DNA from: Nymphalis io | Taxonomy: Eukaryota > Arthropoda > Insecta > Lepidoptera > Nymphalidae | DNA: 64,000 nucleotides | Direction of reading: 5' to 3' | Assembly: GCF_905147045.1 (NCBI RefSeq) | Contig: NC_065918.1 | Location: 10,540,001 to 10,604,000 of the forward strand | In this document: in pieces, positions 23,740-37,739 of the stretch | How the letters are laid out: each line of letters starts with the position of its first letter | How positions within the stretch are numbered: position 1 is the first letter of the stretch | Notes under the pieces: generated by a model | What the model saw: the letters and a program-made list of their open reading frames with translations, nothing else | The model's database searches: none | Told to the model about the DNA's origin: nothing | Translations under genes and position numbers: made by a program

Positions 23740-23912
23740 ATTATGATAAAATGGTTTTCGACTGTGGCTTCGGTTGCGTATTATATGGTTCGGTTCCTTC
23801 AGGTTCAAGCAAGTTCAAGCTTGCTTCATATCAAATTTCATCAAAGTTGGTTCAATGGTTTGGCGTAAGAGACAGCCAGAGTTACATTTGTTTTTATAAC
23901 ATTAGTATACAC
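23740..23912 (-). repeat. Helitron-type or LINE-tail repeat fragment
   Basis: CAAATTTCATCAAAGTTGG, GGTTCAATGGTTTGG and the end TTATAACATTAGTATA match a common lepidopteran repeat. Its terminus is the reverse complement of the TATACTAATATTATAA seen at the left end of the element at 31444. Confidence 0.5.
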
Positions 23913-26900
23913 GACGAGTAAACAATAAGATAATTTAGATTGGAATAACCGTAGTTAATAAGAGACTTAATATTCATGTTACATACATAACAAACTTGAC
24001 AAGTTTGCATGTTCAAGTATTTTGAACCAGTTTACATGAAGCCTCTATACCGCCTTTTTTATACAGAATCGAACGCACACTTATGTGAAGTAGTTAAACA
24101 TTTAAAATCAAACAAAGTTCATTAGACTATCTTCATATAGCTGAACACCTTTCAACTTCATTATCTGAACACTATCAAATTCTAAGTAAAAAATAATCAT
24201 ATTCGTTTTTCGTTGGATGTAGGTGTAAAATATTATTAAGATCCATTTCTGTCTTTAATGTATCTATGCACACACGCGTCGTTCATTCGATTGAACTCAA
24301 ACTTTGTATAGTTTCGGTGTTTCCAAGAAGATTCGTTGCATTATCGCAAACGCACGATAGATGACGCGTAAATCGTATGTAATATGAATTACTTTATCAA
24401 AATTCTTTATGAATAAAAAATAAAACTATAGCATTATTTTTTTGATCTAATATTCAGGTATTGAATAACCGTCTATTAAAAAAAATATTGTTTTTTTTTT
24501 TCATTATTATAATTATGAACTATATGAATAAATCGCAATCGTTAATATTAGCGTAATCTAATTCAAAACATTGTCGGGTTTATTCGTGGCATTTACCATA
24601 TATCACGAAACTTTTAAATATCCATGAAGAAACCACGCTTGTAAAGGTGAAGGCTATTAGGTGGGTTAATCCGAGGAACCTGAAAACTATTAACATAATA
24701 TAGACTTTTACTTCGATTCTGTAGTCATGAAAAACATTCATTTAAATTCATAAATAAATACCGAATAATATTCTTATATTTCTGATATTTATATAATTTT
24801 TCTTTAGTTACTTACAATCTATAATTTTTTTATCGAATATAAAATTAACATGTAGAATATTTACTGTTTGCTAAGATTCATTCAATTCTGTATCGAATAA
24901 TTTTACGTAAACTTTCATTTTACATTTACTTGGTGAAGCTGAGAGCTTTCACGCCTGTCCGCTTCACTTACAGTCTCCAATATTTCCAATTGATAGCGAA
25001 GAAGCAAAGGCGATGAGCCTGTCTGCGAGGAAAGGAAAGTCGTGTCGCATTTTCGGTGAGAGTTTCTACTAGCCGTTGAAATGTAACGTTTTGAAAGGCT
25101 AAGTTTACGGTATATTTAGGTTCGATGTATTTTCAGTGAAATACATTTTCAACTTGTATTTTTAAAGGATTTTATATATGTTATTTTATATTATGTTCAA
25201 ATGTAATGTGACATATTTAAACCGACGTATTGAGTATGTATCGAAACTTTTGCACAGTATTTGAAAATATTTTTCATATTTATTACATTATGATAACACA
25301 ACTCAATAACAATTCATGTCACATAAAAAGATTAACGAAAATATTACCAACTTATTGTCTATACAATTAGAAGACAATTAAAATATTTACTACTTTCGAA
25401 ATGTTGTCCTACTTTAGTTATGATATTAAAATAGACGTATTTTAAAATAAATATTATTTTTTTCTATCATAGCTTAACTTGTATGTAAGTAATTAACAAA
25501 GTCAGTATGTACTCTACCCTAGGAACTAAATTTTGACCTACTTCGAAATGTCGTATCGCTTTGAACGTAGATGTATACGTATAAGTATGTACTTCGAATG
25601 GCAATGCGATAATTTGGAACCATCGATCTAGTTTGATAATAGACCCAAGAAGTAGAACGCTTCGAACAGCTACCAAGAAATTCTTCGAATTTAGACTAAA
25701 TTTTTTCGTGATCTTACTTACGTGAACGAAGATATAGAATAAAGATATTATGGACTATAAACAAAGTAAGTATAGAAAATATTACAACAACAATTGAAAA
25801 CAGTATCTCATTTGTTTTAGTACAAAAATTTACATAAAATGTAAATTTCAAAATCATAGTATTAATTTTAGTACCTAATAATAATACATAAAACATTAAT
25901 GCATAATTAAAATATTTAGTGAATAAAAATTAGTAGAGAACATTATAATAAATGAATTAAAGGTATAATATAAATATTTACTATATTTTTTAAACAGAAA
26001 TGACAATCATTTTTTTTTAATCATACCAGTACAATTAGTGTCAGAAATAAACTTACATTGATCCACGGGGCACACAATATTTCGGGGACTATGATATATA
26101 GACTTAGAAGTGTTATTCTTAATAATATGGCTCTACATCGTCTCGAGCTGAACAAGTCTTAATGTTCCTTTATATAATTAAAATGAAATCATTTAATGAA
26201 TTTAAGAAAATTCATAAAATAAATATAATTCAAAATTCAATCAGTTTCTACGTTTACAATCAGATTACAATTTTATTGTACAAACTAAGAGGTCAGTAAA
26301 TGGCAATAATATATACAAATTGTAAAAAAGTTCAAGTTGCTCTGCATATAAATTTCTTTTAACAAACATTTTTACGCTATGCGTTTCAACTATGGTAATA
26401 AATAAGGATATATTATTATTATGTTTAATGAGAGATCCAGCACTGACATTTAGATTTTCGAAATTTTTACTGTCACCTTTGAAGTTTAATCGAATTTGTA
26501 TTTTGTACGAAGGTGCAGTCCGTCGTAAACGCTTGGGTGGCGGACCATGAAACGAGGGTCAATTATTGATTTTCTGGTCCACACTGCCGCATGTAGCCAA
26601 TTATGTAGGACCGATATGGTTCCGTAGGCCTTCATTTGATGCGTATTCTTTGCCGTATAATTTGATATTCATATAGATCAAGTGACGATATAGGTACTTA
26701 ATTTTATAAAATATTTTTAATATTGTATCTTTCGGTTTCATAAAATTAAAAATATCTCCTGGTTAGATAACAATTACTTAATGATATGCTGTAAGAATCA
26801 TCGGAATAATCATTCAATGCATTTTAAAATCCTTGTATTATTATATAAAGCATCCTATAAAAAATATATATATAGTTAAGGTAAATTGTCACAAGAAAGC

Positions 26901-27227
26901 CGACGGCGTCTGTTTTCAATTAAAACCAATATATTTTATCAATAGTCTGCTGTTAGTGTCTATTGATACTGACAATAACAACGAAACATTGGTTTTTTTT
27001 CATCATATTCGAAAAAATATTAGTCCGAAAATGCTTTCCAAATAAACTTTGATAAAAATAACACACAAAAGACCTTTACACGCCAAACGAATCCGTTTGG
27101 TTAAAATAAATAAAAACACAAAATGAATGCGGTCATAGTTTAGTCATATTTCTGTATGTAATTAATTTTTATTTTAAATAGCTTCATCTTATAGGAATGA
27201 AAATATTGAACATTTATATTTATAAGT

Positions 27228-27230
<3 letters not shown>

Positions 27231-27288
<58 letters not shown>
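27231..27288. repeat. (AT)29 microsatellite
   Basis: An uninterrupted AT run of about 58 bp inside the scrt intron. Confidence 0.95.
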
Positions 27289-27291
<3 letters not shown>

Positions 27292-28724
27292 ACGGCGACT
27301 GTGGCGTCGTAACCTATACGCCAATTTATAAAATATATAAATAAGTGTGCTTGTTTCAGTTTGAAATACACCTGGAAAGTTAGGTCCCAAGCTGACAGTA
27401 ATTACTAGTAGTAAAGGACGTTCAACAATTACGAAATATATTACGTCACTATAATTTAACACCGTGGTGATATATTCGTATGTTTATATCCACAAACCTT
27501 TCAATCCCAATTCTTTAATTTCAAGTAATTTAATACAATACTCTTTTCTTTTCCTCCAAAATGGACAACATTTAGCATTTTCTTCGTACGCGAATGAATG
27601 TATAAAATCTAAATATTAAATACCCATTAAAACCAGTGATTCAAAGCGGTTTCACTTTTATCAAATGATGAAGAATTAAAATTATTCAAGCATATGTTCG
27701 ACAAAAGAAAATGTATATTTTATGTTACAATTTCAGAATACTGACATTATGTTTAGTTACTGTACAGAGTCCTGAATGAAATCATCTATCAAAGTACAAA
27801 AATATTACGAACTTAAATCGAATTCTATCAGTTAAAAGCTTCAAGTATGGCTTAGTTTTCGCGGCCTGTTTCCTAACATTTATCAAACTTACGACGAAAA
27901 GTTGTGACAGGATAAATAATGACAGTATATCCTAAGCTCAGAACTTTATAAGACCGAAACTCTCATTCGTCAAATATCCCGTATAGATAGTACATGCTTG
28001 TATATAAATAAATCTCTCGTATATGCATATAAAAAAACGTTGTTTGCCATTTCTATTCACAACAATTAATAATACATTTAAAAATCACTTTTAAATGCAA
28101 CAATTCTATACAGAGTCCTAGTCCACAATAATGTCATTAAAGCAAAATACTACGGGCTAAAGTACACAAGTTGAAGTATTGTAAATCAAACAAAGTCATT
28201 TAATCCACAATAAACCATTAAAATCACATGCATAAACTGTTTGAAAGTTAGAGTAAACGTTTTTTAATGGTAGGGAATGCGGTATATAACTTAAAAATTT
28301 CTGTATTTCCGACAAATGCCTTTGTTGTCAAATACCAAGAATTCTTTAAAAGAAATTCGTTTAACATAATTTCATTCATTCATTTAATACTAAACACTAA
28401 AAACTTTCATCGATGTCGTAGAATTTCATTTCAATTCATTCAATATAAGCAGGTTTAATCACGACGAATTTATTTATATTTATCAATAATTACCCCTTTG
28501 GGCAAAAATTACGTAAGGATTAATGATGCTCTGGATTTTTAGTGTTTCATCGCCTTAAAGTCATCCGTCCGCCTGGGAGGTGTCCACACTGCGTTTGCCT
28601 CAGACTCATCTGCTCCATTAGCCATCGGTCTAGCAATATACGTGGACACTGCCTTCCGCCTGCAAATTTTATCTACGGTTAATCTGTTATACGAAAACCA
28701 AATAAATCAGATCTAACTTTTAAT

Positions 28725-28752
28725 AAACAATGAGGTATACACCTCATTGTTT
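28725..28752. repeat. 12-bp inverted repeat
   Basis: AAACAATGAGGT (28725-28736) and ACCTCATTGTTT (28741-28752) are exact reverse complements around ATAC. Confidence 0.9.
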
Positions 28753-29884
28753 TTTTAAGTTATAAATATATTAAATTCAACCTTAATTTTACTATGGATG
28801 AAATTCGTTCTTAATAAAAAAATGTTAAATGTCTTCTATTTTTAATCTTTTATGTTAAATATCTAGTATTAGTCTTAAACTTTCTTAAATTACTCCTAGT
28901 CTTAAAATATGTTGGAAGCAATACATTACATAACAAGTTGATTTAATTTCAACAAACAAATAACAAAACTGTGATAACTTTCGAAAAATATGTTACGTTA
29001 TGTTCAAAAAGTTGTTCTTCCACCTGTCCGTAGTATTTAGTTGTCAGAATTTAGTTTTAAAACAAAACGGTGCATTCCCACTGAAATAGTTGGCAATTTA
29101 TGTATTCGCAAATATTTGCAATTCGTCATATAGTCACCAACTTTTCAATTGGAGTTTCAATTTATCCCTAACTTAATTAATGAAAGATATAAATAAAAAC
29201 GAAAACTTCTTTGTATCTCTTTGATTTTTATAATAGATTATAATCAACGTCATCGGCAACATAATTCTCGATTTTATTTGCTTAAGCCAGCAAATCGAGA
29301 ATCGTTCACAAATTAATATATAATACAAATTTCCAATTTTTTTGTGTAGCAGCTCAATAATTGATTCCATACAATAAACAATTATTAAAATCATGATAAA
29401 ATCGTATAAAGAGGTACATTAAAATATAAAATATTTAATGCCACCTCATCTTAGAATCTATAAATATGCCACTATTTGCCAAATACTTCTTTCTTTTGAA
29501 GGTGTATTCAAGGTTCAATCGAGGGAGGTTCTCTCGACTCGAAGCTCTCGCTGGATTTCTTCCAAGGTCTACGTTATTCGGTTATTCTCGTGAATGTTAT
29601 TCATAATAATATTACGATCTTGACGCTGGTTGAGATTCTCAGGATAAAATCTTAAATTAAAAAAAAATTGTCCGAATTAAAAGAGGAGTTTAATACATTA
29701 AAAGACGTACAGATAGATAGATACTATAAATCTTCTTATTTCCTAAAATATATTGCGATCAGTTCATATACTGTCATGTCACTTATCCTTGTTATGGTTT
29801 TATTTACACAAACATCTCAATCAATCAAAAATTAGTTAATATAGAAAAGTCTGTATAAAGTTACATGCATCATATAGAATTTGA

Positions 29885-29922
29885 TTTTACTTTTCAATGT
29901 GATTTTACTTTTCAATGTGATT
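29885..29922. repeat. Two-copy tandem repeat, 18-bp unit
   Basis: TTTTACTTTTCAATGTGA occurs twice head to tail. Confidence 0.85.
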
Positions 29923-30812
29923 CAGGCTTAAGTGATCAATTGGATGGTATTTAAAGCACAAATGGAGTTGACAAAACGTGCGGTGTGATACTTTATCAAA
30001 ACAGAACGTAATGGAATGCTCCGAAGTAATAAATTACTTTCATCGGTACACGGCTCGCGGCACTTTTTTCTTTTATAACCAAGTCTACGATTTATGAGTT
30101 CCAAACAAGGCCAAGTGCTACGGCTTTTTATAAGACTCGATACATTTGTACGAATTGAAAATCGATTCAAGCTAATGTGTTTTTTATCACACTTATACAA
30201 ATGTGATGTGATTCACAATAGAAATGCAATAAGAACTTTACTTTTCTTTTCGATTGTTGTTCGTTGAAATTCACTTCTAATCGTACAACTCAACTTTTAA
30301 AAGCACTTTAACACTATTATCTAGATTAAAGATAGTCGAGACTTATTTTTGAATTACTAATATTTCTAATGAATAACTCCATCCATTGGTCCACTAATTA
30401 TGTATGAAAATCCAATCGTTAGCTTTAAAGTTTATCGCGTTTAGATGGGCAGACAGACGCGGTGATGTTACCTTGTTTTATAATATGTAGTGCTATTAAA
30501 TTGATAAGCTCAATCCGTTTACCGGCTTTTTCCGAATTAAGTTAAATAAAAACTTGTATACTAATAATAAAAAGGTAACTGATCGTTGTCTGTACATTGA
30601 ATGGGTATGACTATTATTGGGGGCCTTTATCAATTCAATAGAACTCAAAACAATGATTGTTAAAAATTTAATCTGTTTTTCTGTGTTTATTGTACGCTAA
30701 TCTTAGAAAGGAATAAAACTAAGTTAAAAAATGGACAGTTTTGGAGATTTACTAATATATCATATAATCAAATTAAGTATACCGATGTAAGTTGAGCTCA
30801 AATCTATGTGAT

Positions 30813-30842
30813 CCCTATTCAATATGATTATATTGAATAGGG
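30813..30842. repeat. 13-bp inverted repeat
   Basis: CCCTATTCAATAT (30813-30825) and ATATTGAATAGGG (30830-30842) are exact reverse complements around GATT. Confidence 0.9.
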
Positions 30843-31443
30843 TGCAGCTTAAATCGCGCCGATTGTCGAGCTGTTGCCTACACTATTGAGTTATATGCAG
30901 CGTACGCACGTATGTCAGAGACACACGGGGCTCCTTGGTAACAGAGACCTGGTAAGCCTCTGTCTGTATTCGTTTGTAATGTATTTTGTTAAGCTAGTAT
31001 AATATCTCATTAAAAAAAGTACACTTATTACGGATAAAAAAAAAATAACAATATATGTAATACAATTTTTTTTTATACAACTTACTTAACAAGCTATTGC
31101 CCGCCTCTAAGTGTAAGTAAAGGATAAATGTTGTATGGAAGTCTGTGTTTATAAAGTAAGAAGCATTTAATGTCATTCTGGTTAGAGAAAGTATATTACA
31201 GCGTTTTTTTTATCAGTGACCTTACAGCGATGCCTGTAGTTTGACTTAATATATTTTATAGTGACCTAAATGGATTGAACCAAAATTTAATTTATACATG
31301 TCTTCCGACCTAAGATGCTATAGCTCAGATGTCGTCATCCATGTCGTTGTTAATGCTGTAAATGACCAAGTGCATAAATATATTTTTTATTCCAAAATAA
31401 TTAGATTAAACAAAACTATTCAACTCACTGAAAACTTTATTTA

Positions 31444-32249
31444 TCTATACTAATATTATAAAGCCAAAGAGTTTGTTTGGTTGAACGCACTAATCTCATG
31501 AACTAATGGTACGAATTGAAAAAATATTTTATTGTTGGATTGCCCATTTAGAAGGAAAGCTATTAATAGCTACATAACATCACGCCACGACCAGAGTGGC
31601 GCATTAATGAAGAGGGAAAAATTACTCCTTTTGAGATCTTCTGTTGCGTGAACTGCGTAAACGGTTCAAGTTACACAACAATTAAATCATGTATGTATGG
31701 AATTGTTACTCTTGAAAAGTCCCCGAGTCTAACTTAAAAGATAGACATATGGTAAGTCTTTAAGATTGACTCACTATAACCTTCTGTATGGTAATCAAAT
31801 TCATTCTAAAATAAAGCATTATTCGCGAAGTCGTTTTTATAAGTATGGTATTAATTCTTATGAAAGATATCGAGATAAGATCATAGATAGGTGATGGTAC
31901 TTTCTATAGTATTGACATATTTCAACACATAAAGTAGGTTGTTTGAAAATACTCATACTTAAGTCATTTCTTAAGGTTTGTAAATAACTTTGTAAGTTAA
32001 AGTTTATAGGTTGGGTAGATATTTTTTTTCGTCACCGCATATATATTTTTCTCATTGTTTTTTCAAGTGTGTCGGAATAAATATAAGGGAATGCTGTTTT
32101 TCTCATGGTCAATGTGTTGCCCTATCTAAATCCGGGTAAGGAGAAAACCAATAAATACTAATATCCAACGAAAATAAAACTAAAAATACTTTATCTTTTG
32201 CTCTTAGTGATTTCTTTGTCTCTTGTTTTCTTTCTCTGGGCACAGCTAG
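31444..32249 (+). mobile_element. Putative non-autonomous Helitron
   Basis: The left end TCTATACTAATATTATAAAG follows an A and the right end CACAGCTAG precedes a T, as expected for insertion between A and T with 5' TC and 3' CTRR termini. The left 250 bp (GAGTTTGTTTGGTTGAACGC and onward) is a repeat common in Lepidoptera. The middle is degraded and could include other sequence, and I see no clear subterminal hairpin. Confidence 0.45.
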
Positions 32250-32749
32250 TACAAAATGAATAATCAACCTAATTTATTATAAGTTTAATTCGAAAGCGTT
32301 AATTCCTTTTATTTACATCTAACTGGATCAGTTCAATTAGTTGATTTAATTATTCGTATTTTAAACTAATAGGTAAATATTTATCGTACAATTTTTATTT
32401 TATTTTAACTTTACCAATTTTAAATAATAATTATTATAATTACTTTTAATTTTCTCCTGTCTCTATAGCCAACTTAGTCTTTACATGGTCGAGCAGCTTA
32501 TAGCTTACGGTATATTTGTTTGTCGCTGCCTATTGACCTAAAAACTGAAGCATTGTAAGCCCTCCTTCAGAAAGTGTACGAGAAAAAATTAAAGTCATTG
32601 TTTATTTTATTTTCTTGATTCTGATGATTTCATTCACTTTCTTAATTATCGAGTCGTATTTTATTATAATTGCCAAATATATTATATTTATCTGAATGGC
32701 TGATATAGAAATATATGAATATATTATTATGAATCAGAATGTACATAGG

Positions 32750-32895
32750 AATACCTTTGAGAATATATCTCTGGTTCCTGTAGTTACGCTGGCAGGTTGA
32801 TTATCCTTCAAACCGGAACATAGGAATACTAAGTATTGCTGTTTGGCGGTAGAATATCTGATGAGTCGGGCTTGCACAAATCCCTACTAAGTTAT
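32750..32895. repeat. Metulj-like SINE fragment
   Basis: Shares TCCTTCAAACCGGAACATAG, GGCGGTAGAATATCTGATGA and GGCTTGCACAAATCCCTA, in order, with the copy at 10570-10850. The left part is missing. Confidence 0.6.
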
Positions 32896-34659
32896 TCCTA
32901 CAAATATCAAACTTGATACAAAATGCTTACTCAACTAAGCTTTTGACTGTAAATTCTGGGACGATTTCAAAAACAACGTTCTGAAATTCCAAATTATTTA
33001 CACCAAGCTGCTACCATCGCACGCTCGTTATACTCTCCTTGACACCGAAAGGTACAATTTGTTTCTGACAAATAACCTAGCCAAATGTAATAATACTACA
33101 TCTCATGAGGTGACAGTCGTTTTACTACAACCAGCTGTAGAAACAGTTCAAAAAGTAAATAAGATTATATCTTATTTGTCATTCTACATAGAAAACAATT
33201 TATTGGTGGCACACAATTCTCCACCCTTCCACAACATTTTCTTACTTGTTAAGACGCTGTCCGTAACTACTGCCTTCTAATTAGGTTTTATCTAGGCTCC
33301 GAAAAAGGCCTCAATGATTTTTTTGTTATTTATCAGGTAGCTTCCAGGATGCGTGATTTACGTTATTATCACAATCAATAAATATTTGAATCGATTGGAA
33401 TATTCCATCATAATTTACTCGTGGTGAAAGAATACTAGGAGAAAAACTATGCCTATAGCTGGAAGATAAATGAAAATTTAAGTTTTATTCTGTTACATAA
33501 ATAACAAATGTTAATATGTAATAGATTAATGTACACGTGTTAACAACCATCTTGATGTGTCAACAGAAATACCACGTGTTGACAGACATACGTACGAATA
33601 CGGCACGTAATTGAATTTCCAGTACAATTACACTGACGAAACGCAAATTCAATTGGATTTGAAATTTGATCATTACATTGAAACGCGCGCACCTTTGAAT
33701 TAATTTTACGAATCATTAATGAAAATCCAAAAAAAAAATATCCGTCAAGTCTTGTATTACATGTCGTGCTGTCTGTGTCTTTGGTGTATATTTGTTATTG
33801 TTTATATTTAAGTTAATATTTATATCATCATATTTTTATTTTCGGGCATGTTCACAATTATGGATGACTTTACAATTTTAATTGGATTCTTATATTTTAA
33901 TATTGTGTTGGCTACAGCTAAGCTTACATATCCTGGTGTTTTTTTATTAATCCGGAATATTATCTGCTAATTTTCTTGCTTAAAGGGGTGTTATAATCTT
34001 TATTTGATTGCATTTTGAATAACTCTTATCGAAATTAAGCCATTTCTATTTTATATACCTTTTTGCTCTTTCATGTTTTCCAAAGTCTGTGCAACAAAGT
34101 ATCCACTTACCGGTAATATTAGTTGCTAAGACGTTGACAACACGCTAACACGTGCTAAAGTGGAAGAGAAACAAATCAAACTTGCTCACCAGCTTTCAAT
34201 CGAGACTTCAATGCAGCGGATTTCATACCGATGAAGCAGACTAACCTCGACCATTAAAAATTATCAAAGAGAAGAAGACTGTGCATTTAATAATAAAGTA
34301 TAATTTTAGTATGACTACGGATTCCAAGACGATTTCGAGACTCTAAAACTTAATTAAGACTTATCGACAATGAAATGTCAAGCACAAAGACCTTTTAAAC
34401 AGCGACTATCACGTGAAACAAAGCAGTACTTCACGTCTCGCTTTTAATAACCCAAATCCAGGTTCCTCTTATTTTGAATGAATACTCTGAGCTCTCATTC
34501 ACTTTTGTTGTTTAAGTTTACGATTTCTAAGAAACTTTTTAGGTTGCTATCCATCATCGCATTTTACCCATATCATTTAACTTGAAGTTTCCATACTTGG
34601 GATGAAACAAATTTACCACCTAAGGCCAAATGATTTTTTCAACTTTCTTTATTGGTGAT

Positions 34660-34930
34660 TATTGTAGGTGGACAGGGAATTAGGCCACCTTATGGTATGT
34701 GGTCACAGTTAGAAAAGAGATTGCCACTGTAAGAAATATTAATCGTCTATCACAACGTTAATGCGCCTCTAACCTTGGGAACTAAGATGTTGTATCTCTT
34801 CTCCCTGTAGTTACGTTGGCTCACCCTTCAAACCGGAACACAACCATAATAAGTATTGCAGTTTAACTATAGAATATTTATGATATTCTACAGTTAAACA
34901 AACATACAAAGCATACAAAGCCCTACCACC
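34660..34930. repeat. Metulj-like SINE with an internal hairpin
   Basis: The blocks AGGTGGACAGGGAATTAGG, AATGCGCCTCTAACCTTGG, CACCCTTCAAACCGGAACAC and AAAGCCCTACCACCA are in the order of the family. Near its right end the copy has acquired an inverted repeat (34861-34899) absent from the other copies. Confidence 0.65.
34861..34899. repeat. 17-bp inverted repeat inside a SINE
   Basis: GTTTAACTATAGAATAT (34861-34877) and ATATTCTACAGTTAAAC (34883-34899) are reverse complements with a single mismatch, around the 5-nt loop TTATG. Confidence 0.9.
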
Positions 34931-36044
34931 AAGTAAAAACTCGATGAAAATAGGCATTAAAAATTATAATATATAATAATTTAGGGAAAAAAATCACGTC
35001 TGGTTCTTTCTTGAAGATGTACCGAATGTGTTGCAATTCAAGTTGCAAGCAATTTTCAGGCAGGCAAAGTAAAATAGTCAAGTATAGCCCGTAAATATCA
35101 CACTTTTTGCACAAGAACCTTCACTTGGTTTAGAGTTTATTTTACTACGCTGCCCTAATGCGGTTTTAAGGATACGCATGAGTCAGAATATCATTAGACA
35201 CATGCAGGCTCTCTAATTATGCATCCACTGAAGTTAACTGCACCATCAAGTTATTTATATATTTCACCGAACAAATGTGGAGAGTATGAAGTTTAAAAAT
35301 TATTTACTATAAGAACTCTTATCAACGACATTAATCATGACATTAAATATATTAAAATCTCCAGACGTATTTCCGCCACAGCAATCATTCTCAGTGGAGA
35401 CTTGTCAATTGCGCAGAAGATATAACATCACGTCTGTTTGCATAAACACACGTCTCTCTTATATTCCGATGAGACGTCAATCACACCCGACCGAAGAGAT
35501 ATCAAAGGAAAGATATTACTTACTTTCTAAAGCATGGAAATGTAATACTGACAGCTTTCTAATAACAAACTCTTATTGAACATTATTTGGCAAAAAAAAC
35601 TAAATAACTTTTTAGTGACCCCGATGGACCTGGATCTGTAGCCATCGTTACATCAAAGATATTTATAATAAAATATAGTTCTAATAAGAACAAATTGCAT
35701 AAAAGTAAATCTAAAAGAGAAAACATTCAAAAAAAGAATGCAATCGCATTAAGCAGATCATTGAAACAGAACTATACATCTACATCTTCGATGCATCTAC
35801 GTTTTCAGTTTTCAAATTTGCAGATTCCAAACAGCTCAGAGTGGAGGACGAACAAATTAACCAATGTTTATGAACGATTTAGATTGCTATTAGAATTATA
35901 TATTTGACAAAAGAGAGACTAAATGGAATACGATTCAATAAGACGTATAATTATTAAAATTTATTATATAGTTGAAATCATATAGTAAAATAAAGTAACA
36001 ACCTGTAATTATACCATACAGCTTTTGGAGCAAAGCCTCCTTTC

Positions 36045-36190
36045 CATTTTAGAATATTTGCGGCTTATTCCACCACGCACCAATGTGGGTTGGTGGATAC
36101 TCATATTGCAAATGTGGTCATCTGACGTATGCAGGTTTCCTTATGAAGTTCCACTTCACGATAGAGGTCGTGATAAATTGTAGACACTAA
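36045..36190 (-). repeat. Lepidopteran interspersed repeat, antisense copy
   Basis: The reverse complement reads through AGGAAACCTGCATACGTC and CCACCAACCCACATTGGTG to GTGGTGGAATAAGCC, matching the plus-strand copy at 22385-22580. Confidence 0.6.
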
Positions 36191-36901
36191 ATAAACATAT
36201 AAAACTCATTGATGGCCCACTTTAATATATATTATATAATATACATACAAGAATAAAGTGATTATAATTTTATACAAGAATGGTCTTGTAAAATTGACCG
36301 AAAATAACAAAACCAATTCAATCAGATAAATGTGATAAATGTGAGCATATGAGAATGTCGAGCCTTCGAAACAGCTGCATGACAGCTTTGTCCGGAATAC
36401 GAGAACGAACTCCGGATCTGCCTGACCTAAATTTCAAATTGTTTAATTTACGTCACACAAATGTACTACCGAAAGGTTTTCGAAATAACAATGGTTTTGT
36501 ACAATTCAAGTAATATCCGGAAATTCATACATTCACCTAGAAAAGCTATTCATAATATAAATTCGGTCGCTCAATACTATTGTCGTGCGAAGTATTCTAA
36601 TGGTAATATATTTTTTTATAACTAAATATAATGTTTATTTGTAAAATTAATGTTTCATAATGTATTGGAATAATATAATCTAATAAAAACATGTAAAAGA
36701 CTATAATATAATTATTTTGTCAGAGATTTGACGAACGTGACAAAATTAAAAAAAAATAGGTCTATTTTATTCTATTAAACGTTTCATTCATAAAATATTT
36801 CACAATTCTGTTGTTTTATATATATTGTAAAAAGGAACGACAAATCAATTCTTTTAAAAATATTTTACAATTTTCCTCAAAATAAATTCTGTAAGCATCC
36901 C

Positions 36902-37090
36902 GATCCTGTATGAACGTACAACAAGTACCCAGGAGGGAGTCCTGGGGCGACGCGGGGGAGGGAGGTGCACCCTTGGGGTGTTCAGGGGTCGAGATTCAAC
37001 TGGTGCAATGCGGCGTACCCCTTCGCTCATCCCTCGGTCCGGGTTTGTTTTTGCTATTGTATTTGCGCCGCACAGTTGGCACGCTAAACG
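36902..37090 (+). other. GC-rich island with a potential G-quadruplex
   Basis: A sharply bounded GC-rich block in the AT-rich intron. G runs at 36935-36937, 36944-36947, 36954-36958 and 36960-36962 have loops of 6, 6 and 1 nt, meeting the usual G3+N1-7 rule on the transcribed RNA strand. Two further GGGG runs follow at 36975 and 36985. It might be a repeat remnant; I do not recognise one. Confidence 0.6.
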
Positions 37091-37739
37091 TAGATTTTCA
37101 TATGTTTGTTTTGTATCAATGCCTTAAATGATGGTCGAGTATTTTACCATTTTATTTTTCTTTCATTTTATTAAGATTAAATTCGAAAACCAAATATTTT
37201 CACAAATTTTTATCTTCAATAATATTTAAATGCGATCACTAGTCACGAATTTATAATAACGTGCTTATGTTTACACACGTCAATGTTAACACCTCAAACA
37301 ACAGCCGCTTATTTAACACAAATTATACAGATAATAATTAATTTTCACATAAATGTAACCGCTAATACAGCCACTAATAGCAATTTATTATTGTTAATTA
37401 TAGAGATTAGCGATATAAATTGTTATCGTTCAACATTTTTTGGATTACAATGATAAGTTACGATACATTATTACATTGATGAAAACTAATACAAACTAAA
37501 TATGCAAATTGAAACTATAATTCACATTTTATATAAAAATATAAAATAGTTTTTATCAATTTCTCTTTATTCTATTCGGTATTTCATAATGTACGAGAAA
37601 ATGCAACATAAATTTTGCTTGGCTCGTGCTGCTCTCGACGCAGTAGACTTAACTTAATTTTACTTATCTATTTATTAAAAACGAGATGGAAACGGCGCTA
37701 TAATACTACTAATTGATTACTTCGTCGGTCAAATGAATA

